A DNA stretch of 64,000 nucleotides from assembly GCA_958450365.1 (NCBI GenBank), contig CAUEEP010000925.1:1116001-1180000 (forward strand), read 5' to 3'. The stretch is from Mesorhabditis belari (lineage: Eukaryota > Nematoda > Chromadorea > Rhabditida > Rhabditidae). Made by a program: the position numbers and the translations under genes. This document shows, piece after piece, positions 48,691-59,290 of this stretch (the stretch's first letter is position 1; each line of letters starts with the position of its first letter). The notes under the pieces are model-generated. The model did no database searches, was not told the DNA's origin, and saw nothing but the letters and a program-made list of their open reading frames with translations.

Positions 48691-49200
48691 ATTGAGCTGT
48701 CTGTTTGGCTCAACTGACAGAGCGTTCGCGGATTCGAACCGTAGTTTTCGAGGTCTCTCTATCAGCCTGTGAAAAGTACCGGTGTGTTCAATCACACTGT
48801 TGTTTCTACGCGCTTGGGTATCAAATTACGTAGAGAGGATGAGTGATTCTTTGAGATATAACACATATTTTTAGGATTAACCAGCGCATAGAAAAATGAT
48901 TGACAGGTGGCAAAAATCGGATTTTTTTTGTTTATTTTTTTGAGATTCGTGTTTGATAAAAAGCGATTACAACGGAATCTCAGAATGTTATAAACTTTCG
49001 AAGCTAATTGTCGTATTTTCCTTGACGTAATTTTGTACAAACCCTCTTTCTTGGGTTTTAAGGTGTAACCGTATTTGCGAAACAGTACACCGACACTTTT
49101 CACAGGATGATTGTAAGAAAAAGAACACTACAAAGGTTTGTAGTTGGGATTCGAAGCCGCTTTGCCATTTGTGCCAGATGAAGTACAAATTTGATGATCA
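48691..49200 (-). repeat. tRNA-like SINE candidates
   Basis: At 48713-48757 the plus strand reads TTGGCTCAACTGACAGAGCG then GCGGATTCGAACCG: good A and B boxes, about 15 bases apart, with the anticodon arm missing. 48950-49200 is a reversed copy of the repeat at 20700-20940 (TGTGCCAGATGAAG ... CGATTACAACGGAATC). The same body (TATCAGCCTGTGAAAAGTAC) follows both. Confidence 0.45.
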
Positions 49201-50476
49201 CTTCCTCGAATTCCTTCTGTGGATTTTTTGCAAAAGAGGTAGCTTGAAGCTTGAGTGTTTGTTGACGGATTGACCTTGGCCTGAGACCTTGATCTTCGCC
49301 TGTTTCTGTTCGCAAATTTATTTTATCAATTCGTCTTCCAGCTCACAAGGGAAGGACCGAGTCAAGTTGTCCTTTTGACTCGAGACCAAATCGATCTTAT
49401 AGAGTTGGCCATGGGGATATCAAATCCGTTTTTAGCTTTGGCAGAGCGCTTCGCAGACGCGAGATATTTGGCACCTCGAATCACCTTGAATTTCGAGCTG
49501 CTTATGAGGCTGTCACAGGATTCCTTAACAATTACTTCGGTGTTCTAGTGGATATTCTGCTAGACTACCGAGCCTGTTGGATTTTTGTTCCCAAGTTCGA
49601 GTCTCATTCGAACCAAACTTTTTTTGCTCTTTTGAACTTTTGAAAACCAAACTTTTGAAAAGAAACAAAAAAGTTTGACGAGAGTGGGATTGAAAAAAGA
49701 TCAATACAAAACGTTGTGTTGTGAGCGAGTACTGGTCAAAACAAAAAATCTCTGGGTTTTCGTGGGACAACCTAATAGGGCCCGTAATTTAACTTGGGAA
49801 AAACACTCAAAACATGTGAAGTGATTAAATGATTCGCTTTTTCTCTGTTAGAGCAAACGATTACCGATGAGAGAACTAACGACCCATGTTTCAAGTGTTT
49901 TGTTACTCACAACGGTGCATGGTATTCGCGCTCTCCTCATCGTCCTCATAGATCTCGTTTCCGGCGTCCTTTTTATTTGGCTTTTGTCGGAGAAAGAATG
50001 AAAAGTATTTACATAGGTATTTAACTAGCCTGCTTTATCTAACAATAAGTAATAAGATTCCCGAGTTTTAATCGAAAGAAAATCCAAAGAAGTTTTTGCT
50101 TAATCGAAAGGTTTCAGTGCAAATTTTAGATTTAAATAGACTGCTCGTTGTAAATTATTCTGCCAGCTTTTGGTCCTAAATTTTAGCTATTTTTGGCCGT
50201 ATAGAACACCCGTGGGTCATTGCTTTCCCCTCAGCTGTGCGTCATCGTCTCTTTTCCTCACCCCTTCTCTTTTCTGAGCAAATCGATTTCGCCATGCTAT
50301 TCGTGGAAAGGCTCTGCGGTTTTACTTTGAGTTTGTCCAGTTTGCCGCTCAAAAAGCGTTCTGAGGCAAAGAAATGAACTTTTACCTTTGCATTTTTGAA
50401 AACCTTTTAGTTTTGTGTATTAGGTTTTAGTTTTTCTTTGGTCTTTCTTAAATTCGATTATTTACTCCTCTAGAAA
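49201..50476. repeat. repeat remnants, no clear gene
   Basis: 49545-49605 has tRNA-like boxes (TTCTAGTGGATATTC, AAGTTCGAGTCTC). 49683-49762 is the insert seen at 9114-9197. 49810-50070 is a TM-part cassette copy (RALLIVLIDLVSGV in one frame). 50070-50476 shows no repeat match; it is pyrimidine-rich near 50220-50280 and may be the upstream region of the frame at 50477. Confidence 0.4.
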
Positions 50477-50731
50477 ATGAACGATGGTTGCGAGTCTGGA
50501 GCGATTCAATCGATCTCCTCATTATCCACTCGACGACAAACAAAGCCGGTGCCCGCTTTCTTTCGCCATCAAGGCGATTGTGTGAATAAAAGTACACCAC
50601 AATACGGACAAGTGCCAATCTATGCAAGGAACCGAGCAGGAGGATGGTCATTTGTTAGGGAAGAAGATGTGGGTCTTTCTTGTCAACAAATTATAGTCTT
50701 TGCAACCAAACTTCAACAAAAATTTAAGTAG
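50477..50731 (+). CDS. hypothetical protein or exon (84 aa)
   Basis: MNDGCESGAIQSISSLSTRR, QTKPVPAFFRHQGDCVNKST, PQYGQVPIYARNRAGGWSFV, REEDVGLSCQQIIVFATKLQ. The middle (G-D-C-V-N-K-S, V-P-I-Y-A-x-N-R) is protein-like. After EEDVG comes a possible donor (G|GTCTTT), so the real product may differ at the end. No repeat copy in the window and no recognised family. No signal peptide or membrane helix. Confidence 0.35.
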   Translation: MNDGCESGAIQSISSLSTRRQTKPVPAFFRHQGDCVNKSTPQYGQVPIYARNRAGGWSFVREEDVGLSCQQIIVFATKLQQKFK

Positions 50732-50997
50732 AATACAGAATATGTGTCCTTGATTCGTATGAATAGATACAAAAGTTTAAAAGTCAGACAAACTTAAAAC
50801 AATAGACCATTTAAGACATCAAGAGGTGGTCATAAACTGAGTATAATGTTCATAATTGAAATTGATCTTAAACTTTGGTGAGAACAGAGTTTTTTAAACC
50901 TAGCAACTGAAAGATTTCTTCTTTATTTTGTTTTGTCGTCCTTTGGGGGCATACCCTCGAGAAATTGAGCTATTCGTATAGTTAGGCCATCGATTTC
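50732..50997. other. no gene seen
   Basis: 50880-50997 is the intron-like segment that precedes the membrane-protein exon, shared with 20213-20330 in reverse (TTCGTATAGTTAGGCCATCG). The rest is unassigned. Confidence 0.35.
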
Positions 50998-51150
50998 AGG
51001 CGATTTGTCTCTCGTCGACGTGTCTAAGCATCCGCGGTTTCATTCTCGAGATTTTCATCATTCTCTGTTGTCCACAATTCGTCGCTTCGGTATTCCGTTT
51101 TATGTTTGGCTTTCTCGTGAAGAAGAAGATCCCGTAAAGGCTATTTAATG
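50998..51150 (+). pseudogene. frameshifted copy of the small membrane-protein exon
   Basis: Behind ATCGATTTCAG it starts AICLSSTCLSIRGFILEIFI like the exon at 20060-20212. Small deletions near 51065-51085 then shift the frame (ILCCPQFVASVFRFMFGFLV). The nucleotide match continues to GATCCCGTAAAGGCTATTTAA. Confidence 0.55.
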
Positions 51151-51419
51151 CTCTCAAAATATTTAATGCTCTTTAATGCTCTTTCCTTGTTCATGTATGA
51201 TTGGTGCTCATGAATGCTTTGAAATAAGAATACATAACATCTCAGAATCATCCAGCTGAAGAAACAAACGTTAAAAGAAGCGTTCAATTGCAGAAGATTC
51301 ACTGCTAGCCATTGATAGAATCAATCAAATTACCTAAAGCTACCGCCCAAACTATTGCCCAAGTACAGAGATGCTCAAGTACAGAGACTCTTTCGTTACA
51401 GTTCATTCAAACAGTTCAA
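51151..51419 (+). repeat. upstream flank of the lectin-like cassette
   Basis: Shared with 18404-18660 (reverse), 40505-40723 and 1606-1775. TCAATGGCTAGCAGTGAATC in reverse is a good landmark. It may hold the promoter of the exon at 51420. Confidence 0.5.
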
Positions 51420-51590
51420 ATGAAACTTCCCGCTTTCTTGTTCTTCGTGTATCCATCGATTTCTTTTGCTGATGACCCGCATTGTCTACAGGGATACATC
51501 TACTACAAGGAGCTCAATCTTTGTGCCATCTATTCGAGCAGCAGTAAAACTCCGGAATCTTATTACTTATTATTAGATAAAGCAGGCTAG
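51420..51590 (+). CDS. secreted lectin-like first exon (56 aa), best copy
   Basis: MKLPAFLFFVYPSISFADD is a clear signal peptide. The mature part HCLQGYIYYKELNLCAIYSS resembles the first 20 residues of a C-type lectin domain (Cys, Gly-Tyr/Trp, Tyr, Cys). It ends SKTPESYYLLLDKAG. The tail to the stop may be intron read-through, since C-type lectin domains need about 110 more residues. Three copies share the exon (18233, 40724, 51420). The opposite-strand TM segment overlaps its end. Confidence 0.45.
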   Translation: MKLPAFLFFVYPSISFADDPHCLQGYIYYKELNLCAIYSSSSKTPESYYLLLDKAG

Positions 51591-51780
51591 TTAAATACCT
51601 ATGTAAATACTTTTCATTTTTTCCCCGACTAAAGCCGAGTAAAAAGCCGCCGAAAACGAGAGCTATGAGGACGGTCAGGAGAGTGCGAATACACATGCAC
51701 CGTTGTGAGTAACAAAACGCTCGAAAATTGAGTCGTTAGTTCTCTCATCGGAATCTCTAACAGAAAAAAAGCGAATCGTT
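51591..51780 (-). other. TM-segment part of the lectin/TM cassette
   Basis: Minus strand: RCMCIRTLLTVLIALVFGGF, LLGFSRGKNEKYLH. The hydrophobic frame is the one conserved among cassettes. The frame runs on to 51514 across the lectin-like exon. It may be the remains of a short single-pass membrane protein. Confidence 0.35.
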
Positions 51781-53381
51781 TAATCCCTTGTCATCTTGTC
51801 CACAAGTTAGTTGTCGAGTTATTCATTTATCATATGTAGTCAATGGCCTCATTATATGCCAACGGGCTCTGGAATCGAGCTGTTCAATCAACCAAGAATC
51901 TCATCTCCAATGCATCCAATTGCTATTTATTTTTCAGTGTTAGAATTTTAATGCAAAACTAGCGCTATTGTTGTTTTCTGGATGAGTTTTATATATTTTG
52001 AATGTTTAGCCTCGCCCCTCCACAAAATCTAAAAAATGCGTTCTGGCATTGAATAAATTAAATAAAAAATGAGTTCTTTGGCTTCAAGCGCTACTTGTGA
52101 CTATTTACGGCATTCGAGTTGATAACTTCACTCAAAGAAACTGAACAAGTTAACAAGCCAATACGCCTTAAAAACATACGACAATGACACTTTAATGCCT
52201 TGCCTAGCTATTAGCACTTTAAATCGCCAAATGAATGTCATTCTCCTAAAATTTGCTTGTTACTCTGTCATCAAGCCCTTTCTTGTGGTCTTTACATCAA
52301 AACGATGGAACAAAAGGCAAAAAGAGTAAGGCCATAATGCGATACCAAGAGCTAGTAAACAATATTTCAGCTCAATTCCGCGATCTCCTCTGTTCACGCC
52401 TGTTCAACGCCGATCAATTCGATCCAAAATGTATCACAAGTGTTTTTAAAGTTTAAAACAGATTCAAATTCTTCAATAAATACATGCAGCGTCGAAGCTG
52501 AACGCTATTTCATTTGATTTTGTTGATTGCAGAATCTATTTATGCATAGACAGTAAAAAATGTAAAAACGTGTAAAAAATCACAAAATAGTATTCACATA
52601 TCACAATAAAACATCACCAAACAAAATCTCGTATTCAAAACTTCAAATTTAGACATTTTTGACACAAACGTATCGCTTGATCTCATTTCTCAATCCCTTC
52701 ATCCCCTCTTTTCACGCATCTTCAACGGCGACCCATTCGATCCAAAATGTATCACAAGTCCATTAGCGTTTCTAAAGTTTAAAACAAAGTCAAAATCTTT
52801 TTTGTCAAGTCAAGTTTCTTCAGTCAAGTTTCTTCAGTCTTCAAAATCTTCAGTTTTTAAATTTCACTAAACATCGTTGAAATTGTCCCCATAGATCTGA
52901 ACTCGTCGACTTGTTTCAAATTGGCGAAGGCCCTCTTCAGCCATAATGCGACACCAAGAGCTGGTAAACAATATTTCAGCTCAATTCCGCGATCTCCTCT
53001 CTTCACGTATACTCAACCGTGACCAATTCGATCCAAAAACGTATCAAAAGTCTATTGGCGTCCCTAAAGTTTAAAACCAAGTCAAACTCTTCAATAAATA
53101 CATGCAGCGTTGAAGTCGAACGCTATTCCATTTGATTTTATTGATTGAACCAAGCATTTATTTAGGCATAGACAGAGCAAAAGGTGTAAAAAAAACACAA
53201 AATCGTACTCATACATCACAATAAAAATAAAACATCACCAAACAAAATCTCGTACTCAAAACCTCAAATTTCGACAGCACATTTTTGGCAAAGACGCGGA
53301 ATTAGGTGCCATAGACTAAATAATTGCTGTCATAAATGTAACCTGGAAAAATACAAAGTATTGGGGCATCAACAAACAAAG
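51781..53381. repeat. repeat mosaic with two F-box 3' flanks in tandem
   Basis: 51790-52000 is the TAGCGCTATTGTTG block, 52030-52640 and 52950-53260 are two copies of the F-box 3' flank. Between them 52860-52945 is a small F-box body fragment (see next). 53280-53345 is a dead exon B (premature TAA) of the gene at 53382. Confidence 0.5.
52860..52945 (-). pseudogene. F-box-like family, 80-bp fragment
   Basis: Minus strand matches the coding part for RAFANLKQVDELxxQIYGDN in broken frame. Nothing else of the copy remains. Confidence 0.5.
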
Positions 53382-54485
53382 TTAGAATTGAATCGATGAA
53401 ACATATTTGGCAAACAAAAAGTCATGGCGTACAACATAAATACAGTCACGCTTCTCGTCGATTCTTTTCAAATAGCAATCAAATGGACCATCAAGAGAAA
53501 CATAATGCTCAACCCTGCTCTTGATTGAAATACGATCCATAGAAGTAAGAGAATGATCAGAAACAGAATGATCACAACCCTGAATAATAAACCTGTGTTT
53601 TCTCAGTGTCTCCGTCATTGTATCCCTGATGAAAGTCGTGTTTGGTTCGTTGACTAGAGGAATTTAGGGAAAGTTCTTGATCCAATTGTTAATTTCAACT
53701 GTCATTTTACCCTGCATGAAACAAGCGGCTTCTTTATTTTCACTCGGAATTCCGGAATTCAGAACCAACTCAATTGTCGATTTGATATTTCCAAAAGGAG
53801 CCCAAGTCAAAAATAACCCAAGTTGAGTCTTCGAAAGTGCCGAATAAACTGTTGGATAAAAATCAGAATCACGATAAAGAATCATTGAGATCATTCTGCA
53901 ATTTTGAAGGCTTCCATTGATCAAAGATAACATAAGTTGTAAATGTAAATCGGAAAACCTAAATATTGCTAGATCGGTGACTTCAGCTTTTAAATTCCAC
54001 AAAAAATCGTTGAAATTGTCCCCATAGATCTGAACTTCCAACTCGTCGACTTGTTTCAAATTGGCGAAGGCCCTCTTGAGTGCCGAAAGTTTCTTCGTAT
54101 CAATCGATCCCCATCCAGCTTCTGAAATGTCCAAAACCGAACATCGTTCAACCTGTGACAAGAGAAGGACCTCATTTGTAAAGTTATAAAATCGAAGAGG
54201 CGTCGATTCAGCGAATTTCATGATGAAGACTAGATCCTCGTAGCGAACGTGCTCGTCCTCCCGATTATCTCGTTCAGCTATCCCGATGCTAAACAAATGG
54301 ATTTGTTTTCCAAGGATCCGTGCTGGTTTCTGGAGAAGAATCCATCGAAATCTTCTGTCAACTTTCATCAATTCGGGCACATCTTTTGGCTCCAATTGAT
54401 CGATTACTTCCAAAATCAGATCGTAGCAGAGTTTGTCCATCGGGAATTTGCGAAGTTTGGGCATCTCGACAGGAAGTTTCACCAT
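53382..54485 (-). pseudogene. F-box-like family copy with one nonsense codon
   Basis: From MVKLPVEMPKLRKFPMDKLC (54485) the frame is open through the F-box-like part (DQLEPKDVPELMKVDRRFRW) and body (LKRAFANLKQVDELEVQIYG, NSGIPSENKEAACFM) to NWIKNFP, then TAA at 53664-53666 where the relatives have GAA. The frame continues unbroken after it: IPLVNEPNTTFIRDTMTETL, HSVSDHSLTSMDRISIKSRV, FDCYLKRIDEKRDCIYVVRH, LFAKYVSSIQF. So a single substitution separates this from a 367-residue gene. It could make a protein of about 273 residues. The linker (NREDEHVRYEDLVFIMKFAE) is like that of 10367-11263. Confidence 0.8.
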
Positions 54486-55200
54486 TCTGCCTGAAAATGG
54501 AAAAATTAGAGAAGAACAATTTGTAAATATATGGCAGAAAAGTTGGCTACCAAACCAAAACAATCAACAAGGTGCGGACAAATGCCGGTTTTTAGCTAAA
54601 GTTTGATAAGACCTTTGATCTCTTTAAATCTTGTGATGTTTTAGTGTTTTAGTGCATAAAAACAATAAACAAAGCTCTACATCTAAAAGGAGCTAGAGTT
54701 GACTCAAAAGATTTAAATAGTCGCTGTTTTCAATCAAAAACGTGTCCTAGACCAAAAATAGCTGATTTGTCATCAAAACAATGCTTAAAACTAGTAAGAT
54801 TTGCGTTTAAAAAGATATAAAAGTCTATTCTAACAAGGGACAGCTCAAAAAGCTGAAAATATAGCAGGAAAGATCACCAATAACTCTCAGGGAGAAGAGA
54901 AGAATGAATTCCAGGCGCAAAGGTTCCTTTTTACCCTACCAAGTGGCACCGTAGCAACGCGGTTGTCATTTAGAATTCGAATTTGGGTGTTTGACTCACA
55001 TTTTGTTTGCAACTCTGTAATCCATGGTTTCATTGAGGTTTTTGAGGTTTTTGAGGTTTTTAAATTTTGTCAATTCAGTAAAGAAAAGTGACAGCTTGGC
55101 CACAAAGATTTCGGAAATAGGCCATTTTTCGCTTCCGGACACGATTCAGAAGTAAAACCCCTATTTTGCAAGGTTGGATTTGCGCAACAAAAGCTAAATT
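54486..55200 (-). promoter_or_regulatory. 5' flank of the F-box copy at 53382
   Basis: Complete family flank. GAGGTTTTTGAGGTTTTTGAGG (55035) is a local triplication. Distal end has ACGGTGAATACTGCGATAG, a MITE scrap. Confidence 0.5.
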
Positions 55201-55689
55201 TTTGGTAAATTCCGTGTACGGTGAATACTGCGATAGAACTTCACTCCATAGAAATGAGAAAGAGAAGACAGGAGAAAAGAGAAGACAAGATCGCAGAATT
55301 GAGCTGAAAGTTATTTACTATCTCTTGGCGTCGCATTACCGCATTACCCTTTTTGCCTTTTTTTCCATTCCTTGATAAAATTACCTTATTGCTTTTACTT
55401 TGCACGCTTATAACTTTTGACAGAATGCTCATCAGCAGATTCGGAATCAGCGTGAAATTCCGCGTCGAATGGTAGATGGTTCGTGTCATTCGGCCACGAC
55501 GCCCCGTTGGCTTTCCCTTGTTAATATTTTTGCTTTTGCCTACGAATTAGACACGGATTCGGGTTGGTTTGCATTGAACGGAAAAGTAACTTTTGACTAG
55601 AATCAATTTACAATTAGCCAAAAATGACACATTTCGGATTGTTTTGGGTTCAACCGAAACCAAACCAACGTTGGGTTCAAAGGGAAATT
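55201..55689 (-). repeat. R3 dispersed repeat, reversed
   Basis: Contains CGGCCACGACGCCCCGTTGG and AGACACGGATTCGGGTTGG, the reverse of the R3 order. It continues directly into a divergent F-box fragment. Confidence 0.5.
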
Positions 55690-55830
55690 CGGGCTGTTGT
55701 CTGATAAAGGTTGTTGCATTACCTCTTCTGTCCAATAATCAATCTTCACTGATGCTCGCTCGATGACTTCAGCTTTGAAATTCTCCAAATATTCGTTGAA
55801 TTTGTTTCCAGAGATCCTCACATCCAAAAT
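55690..55830 (-). pseudogene. divergent F-box-family fragment fused to R3
   Basis: MDVRISGNKFNEYLENFKAE, VIERASVKIDYWTEEVMQQP, then directly R3-derived NFPLNPTLVWFRLNP. It parallels LEVQIYGDNFNDFLWNLKAE of the main family but is a separate subfamily. Same junction at 59110-59280, 62020-62170 and 29067-29150. Confidence 0.6.
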
Positions 55831-56454
55831 GCTTCAAAATTTCAACACTGAAAAATAAATAATCACAAAATCGTTTTCACATATCACGATAAAACATCAA
55901 AAAATAAAATCTCGCACTCACAACCTCAGATTTCGACATGCACATTTTTGGCAAAGAAGCGAAGGTGGTTGAAACCAAGTGTGTCATAGAGTTTGCAAAG
56001 AATTTAGACGCATTTCCCTTTACCATCAATGCTTTTCACATGCTAATAGACAGGTTGACCGTTGGGGTCTAGGCAAAAATATACCGTACTTAAGGATGAG
56101 GGTAAAATTAAGAATGGTGAATTGTCGTTTTTTATCCCACAAATTCTGAAATGAAGAATAAAGAAAAGTGACAATGGCAGGAACATCAGATCTTAGGGAT
56201 TACGGTGCCTTTTTCATAACCCCCCTTTTAGATCATAAATTTTAATCAAATGACCATTTACTTTAGATCGGCGACGCGGATTCTCTGCTTTTTTCGAGGG
56301 ACATTTTTCGAGGGATCATCCTCAACATTTCGACGTTTAGATGGAATCGGTTAGTGCCTATCGTAAGCCTGGGGGAAATGGTAACAATTACTTCAAGTGA
56401 AGTGTTTAAAAGCTACTTAAAATGGTACTATAACCAGGGCAAGGCCTTGATGTA
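55831..56454. repeat. copy of the sHSP downstream block without the sHSP gene
   Basis: Same content as 28000-28660, including the reversed FFAKNVPVEI relic near 55930-56090 and TTAGATCGGCGACGCG at 56261. No gene. Confidence 0.5.
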
Positions 56455-56720
56455 AGGTTCTTCACAAAACGATAGGACCACCCCTAAATTTTACACTTTT
56501 TTTGGCTATGAAATTTAATAACGCGAAATAGCTTTTAAATCCTAGATATATATACAAAAAGAGGCATATATACCATTTTTAACGTTATCTGAACAAATTG
56601 CAAAAAAATTAGTTTTGAAGCAGCCATTCGAGAAAATCGATGTTGTGACGTTCCAGAAAAGCTTTAGTGCATGAATTGAAGCATTACCCTGTTGAAAAAT
56701 ATAGTGTTCCCTCGATTTTG
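56455..56720. repeat. Tc3-like remnant, internally deleted
   Basis: Starts TTCACAAAACGATAGGACCACC. After about 110 bases a reversed transposase piece follows (minus strand: FQQGNASIHALKLFWNVT-like) corresponding to 8570-8670. The junction equals that at 28660-28775 but with more sequence left. Confidence 0.5.
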
Positions 56721-57098
56721 TATGTTTCCGTTCATTTTTTCACTGTAACAATCAAAAATCAGGCATAAATTTGATTACTTTATGTTTTCAACGTTTAATC
56801 TTATTTTTAGAAATTATTATTGAGAAATTTATTTCTTGAAATACTTATAATGTCCATTGAATATGGTAAAGGTGCAATAACTCAATGTTCTTTTTCTCTG
56901 TTTCATCACCCTTTCCAACGTCACAACGTTCAGCTGCACTCACGACTTTTCCTCCATTCAAGCCGTTCCATTTCATTTTATTGATTGAACCAAGTATTTA
57001 TTTATGCATAGACAGAGTAAAAAGTGAAAAAAGAATTACAAAATAGTACTCACATATCACAATAAAATATCACCAAACAGAATCTCGTAGTCAAAACT
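56721..57098. repeat. unassigned, then repeats and F-box 3' flank
   Basis: 56870-56965 is the block also at 25050-25170. 56975-57098 is the F-box 3' flank. Confidence 0.4.
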
Positions 57099-57178
57099 TC
57101 AAATTTCGAAAGGCACATTTTTGGCAAAGAAGCGGAAGTAGGTGCCATAGACTAAATAAGTGCTGTCATAAAAGTAAT
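57099..57178 (-). other. alternative last exon (exon B) of the F-box gene at 57193
   Basis: Acceptor TTTTTTTTTTCAG, then 80 open bases: YFYDSTYLVYGTYFRFFAKN, VPFEI, TGA. A matching donor T|GTATTTATT is at 57255/57254, giving a 76-base intron. Same phase and length as 3404-3483. Confidence 0.55.
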
Positions 57179-57192
57179 CTGAAAAAAAAAAG

Positions 57193-58395
57193 TTAAAATT
57201 GAATCGATGAAACATATTTGGCGAAGAAAAAGTCATCGTTCACAAAATAAATACAGTCACGTCTCTCGTCGATTCTTTTCAAATAGCAATCAAAAGGACC
57301 ATCAAGAGAAACATAATGCTCAACGCGTCTCTTGATTGGACTAAAATCCATAGAATAAATAGAATGATCAGAATCAGAACGAGAATGATCAAAATCAGAA
57401 CGAGAATCATCAGAAACAGAAAGAGATTCAGCAGAAGCAGAAACAGAACGAGGACCATCACAACACTCAACGCTAAACCTGTGCTTTCTCAGCGTTTCCA
57501 TCATTGTATCCCTGATGAAAGTCTTGTTTGGTTCGTTGACCTGACGAATTCCAGGAAAGTTCTGGATCCAATTGTTAATTTCAACTGACATTTCACCTCG
57601 CACGAAACAAGCGGCTTCTTTATTTTCACTCGGGATTCCGGAATTCAGAATCAACTCAATTGTCGATTTCTCATTTGCGGAACAAACCTCAGTCACACAT
57701 AGCTCAAGTTGAGTCTTCGAAAGTGCTGAATGAAGCGTTGGATAAAAATCAGCATCATTATAAAGATCCAGTGATATCATTTTGCAATTTTGTGTGCTTC
57801 TATTGATCAAAGACAACATAAGTTGTTGATGTGTCTCTTCGTGAAAACGGGACAACCTCAATGATGCTCGATCGGTGACTTCAGCTTTAAAACTCCACAA
57901 ACAATCGTTGAAATTGTTCCCATAGATATGAACTTCCCACTCGTCGACTTGTTTCAAATTGGCGAAGGGCTTCTTGAGTGCCTCAAGTTCTTCCTCGTCC
58001 AAGGCACCATACCACGTCACATCCGAAATGAACAAAACCGAACATCGTTCAACCTGTGACAGGAGAAGGACTTTTCGTGACCAGAAATAAAATGGAAGAG
58101 GCCTTGATTCGGCGAATTTCATGATGAAGACTAGATCTTGGTAGCGTTCGCGCTCGTCATCCAGACCTTCTCGATCATCCATCTTGCAACATCTGACACC
58201 AATCAAATGGATTTGTTTACCAAAAATCCGTGTTGGTTTCTGGAGAAGAATCCATCGAAACCTTCTGTCAACTTTCATCAATTCGGGCACATCGTTTGGC
58301 TCCAATGCCTCGATTACTTCCAAAACCAGATCGTAGCAGAGTTTGTCCATGGGAAAGTTGAGGAGATTGGGCATCTCAAGTGGAAGTTCTGCCAT
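57193..58395 (-). CDS. F-box-like family protein, intact (400 aa)
   Basis: MAELPLEMPNLLNFPMDKLC starts behind TTTTCGGGCAGA (acceptor with CGG in place of CAG, so the leader splice site may have moved or weakened). F-box-like part: EALEPNDVPELMKVDRRFRW. Body: FAESRPLPFYFWSRKVLLLS, LKKPFANLKQVDEWEVHIYG, NSGIPSENKEAACFV. Tail: GPRSVSASAESLSVSDDSRS, DFDHSRSDSDHSIYSMDFSP, then IKRRVEHYVSLDGPFDCYLK and the end FFFAKYVSSIQF. Its exon B is intact. With 3523-4572 it is one of two genes able to make both C-termini. Confidence 0.82.
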   Translation of the reverse strand: MAELPLEMPNLLNFPMDKLCYDLVLEVIEALEPNDVPELMKVDRRFRWILLQKPTRIFGKQIHLIGVRCCKMDDREGLDDERERYQDLVFIMKFAESRPLPFYFWSRKVLLLSQVERCSVLFISDVTWYGALDEEELEALKKPFANLKQVDEWEVHIYGNNFNDCLWSFKAEVTDRASLRLSRFHEETHQQLMLSLINRSTQNCKMISLDLYNDADFYPTLHSALSKTQLELCVTEVCSANEKSTIELILNSGIPSENKEAACFVRGEMSVEINNWIQNFPGIRQVNEPNKTFIRDTMMETLRKHRFSVECCDGPRSVSASAESLSVSDDSRSDFDHSRSDSDHSIYSMDFSPIKRRVEHYVSLDGPFDCYLKRIDERRDCIYFVNDDFFFAKYVSSIQF

Positions 58396-59020
58396 TCTGC
58401 CCGAAAATTGAAAAATTAGAAAAGAACAATCTGTAAATATATGGCAGAAAAGTTGGCTACAAAACAATGACCATCAACAAGGTGGGGAGAAATGCGGGTT
58501 TTAGCTAAAGTTTGATAAAATCTTTATATCTCTAAAAATTGTGATGATCTTTAGTAATAAACAACAATAATCTAAGCTTTACATCTAAAAGGAGCTAAAA
58601 TTGACTCAAAAGATTTAAGCAGTCGCTGTTTTTAAGCAGAAACGTTTCCTGGACCAAAAATAGGCCATTTGTCATCAAAACAAGGCTTAAAACGTAAAAG
58701 ATATAAACGCGTTTAAAAAGATCTATTCTAACAAGTAACAACTCAAAAAGTTCAAAATATGGTAGAAAAGATCAGCAATAACTTTCGGGGAGAAGTGAAG
58801 AATGATTTCCGAAGCCCAAAATTTCCCTTTTAACCCATCAATTGGCACCGTAGCCCACGAGGTTGTCTTTTAGAATTCGAATGTGAGTGTTTGGCTCACA
58901 TTTTGTTTGCAACTCGTAATCCATAGTTTCATTGAGGCTTTTGAGATTTTTAAATTTATATCAATTCACAAAAGAAGAGTGACAGCTTGACCACAAAAAT
59001 TTCGGGAATAAGCCATGTTT
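58396..59020 (-). promoter_or_regulatory. 5' flank of the 400-aa F-box gene
   Basis: Full family flank. The proximal acceptor position reads TTTTCGGGCAG instead of TTTTCAGGCAG. Confidence 0.5.
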
Positions 59021-59290
59021 GTATGGAAAAGTAACTTTTGATTAGATTCAATTCCCCAAAAATTACACATTTCGGATGGTTTTTGGTTCAACCGAAACCA
59101 AAACAACGTTGGGTTCAAAGGGAAATTCTGGCTGGTTTCTGATCAAAGTTGCTGCCTTACCTATTCCTTCCCAGGATCAATCTTCACTGATGCTGGATCG
59201 ATGGCTTCAGCTTTGAAATTCTCCAAATACTTGTTGAATTTGTTTCAATAGATCCTCACATCCAACTCGTGGACCCAATCTGGCGAAGAA
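59021..59290 (-). pseudogene. divergent F-box-family fragment fused to R3
   Basis: The minus strand starts with DVRIY-like codons near 59265, then FENFKAEAIDPASVKID in broken frame, and passes at about 59150 into R3 (CAGAATTTCCCTTTGAACCC). Stops interrupt it (an early TGA at 59250). Confidence 0.5.

Noticed and set aside
49540..49620. Possible functional tRNA gene
   Set aside because: A- and B-box-like motifs exist, but acceptor, anticodon and T stems do not pair. Kept only as a tRNA-like repeat.
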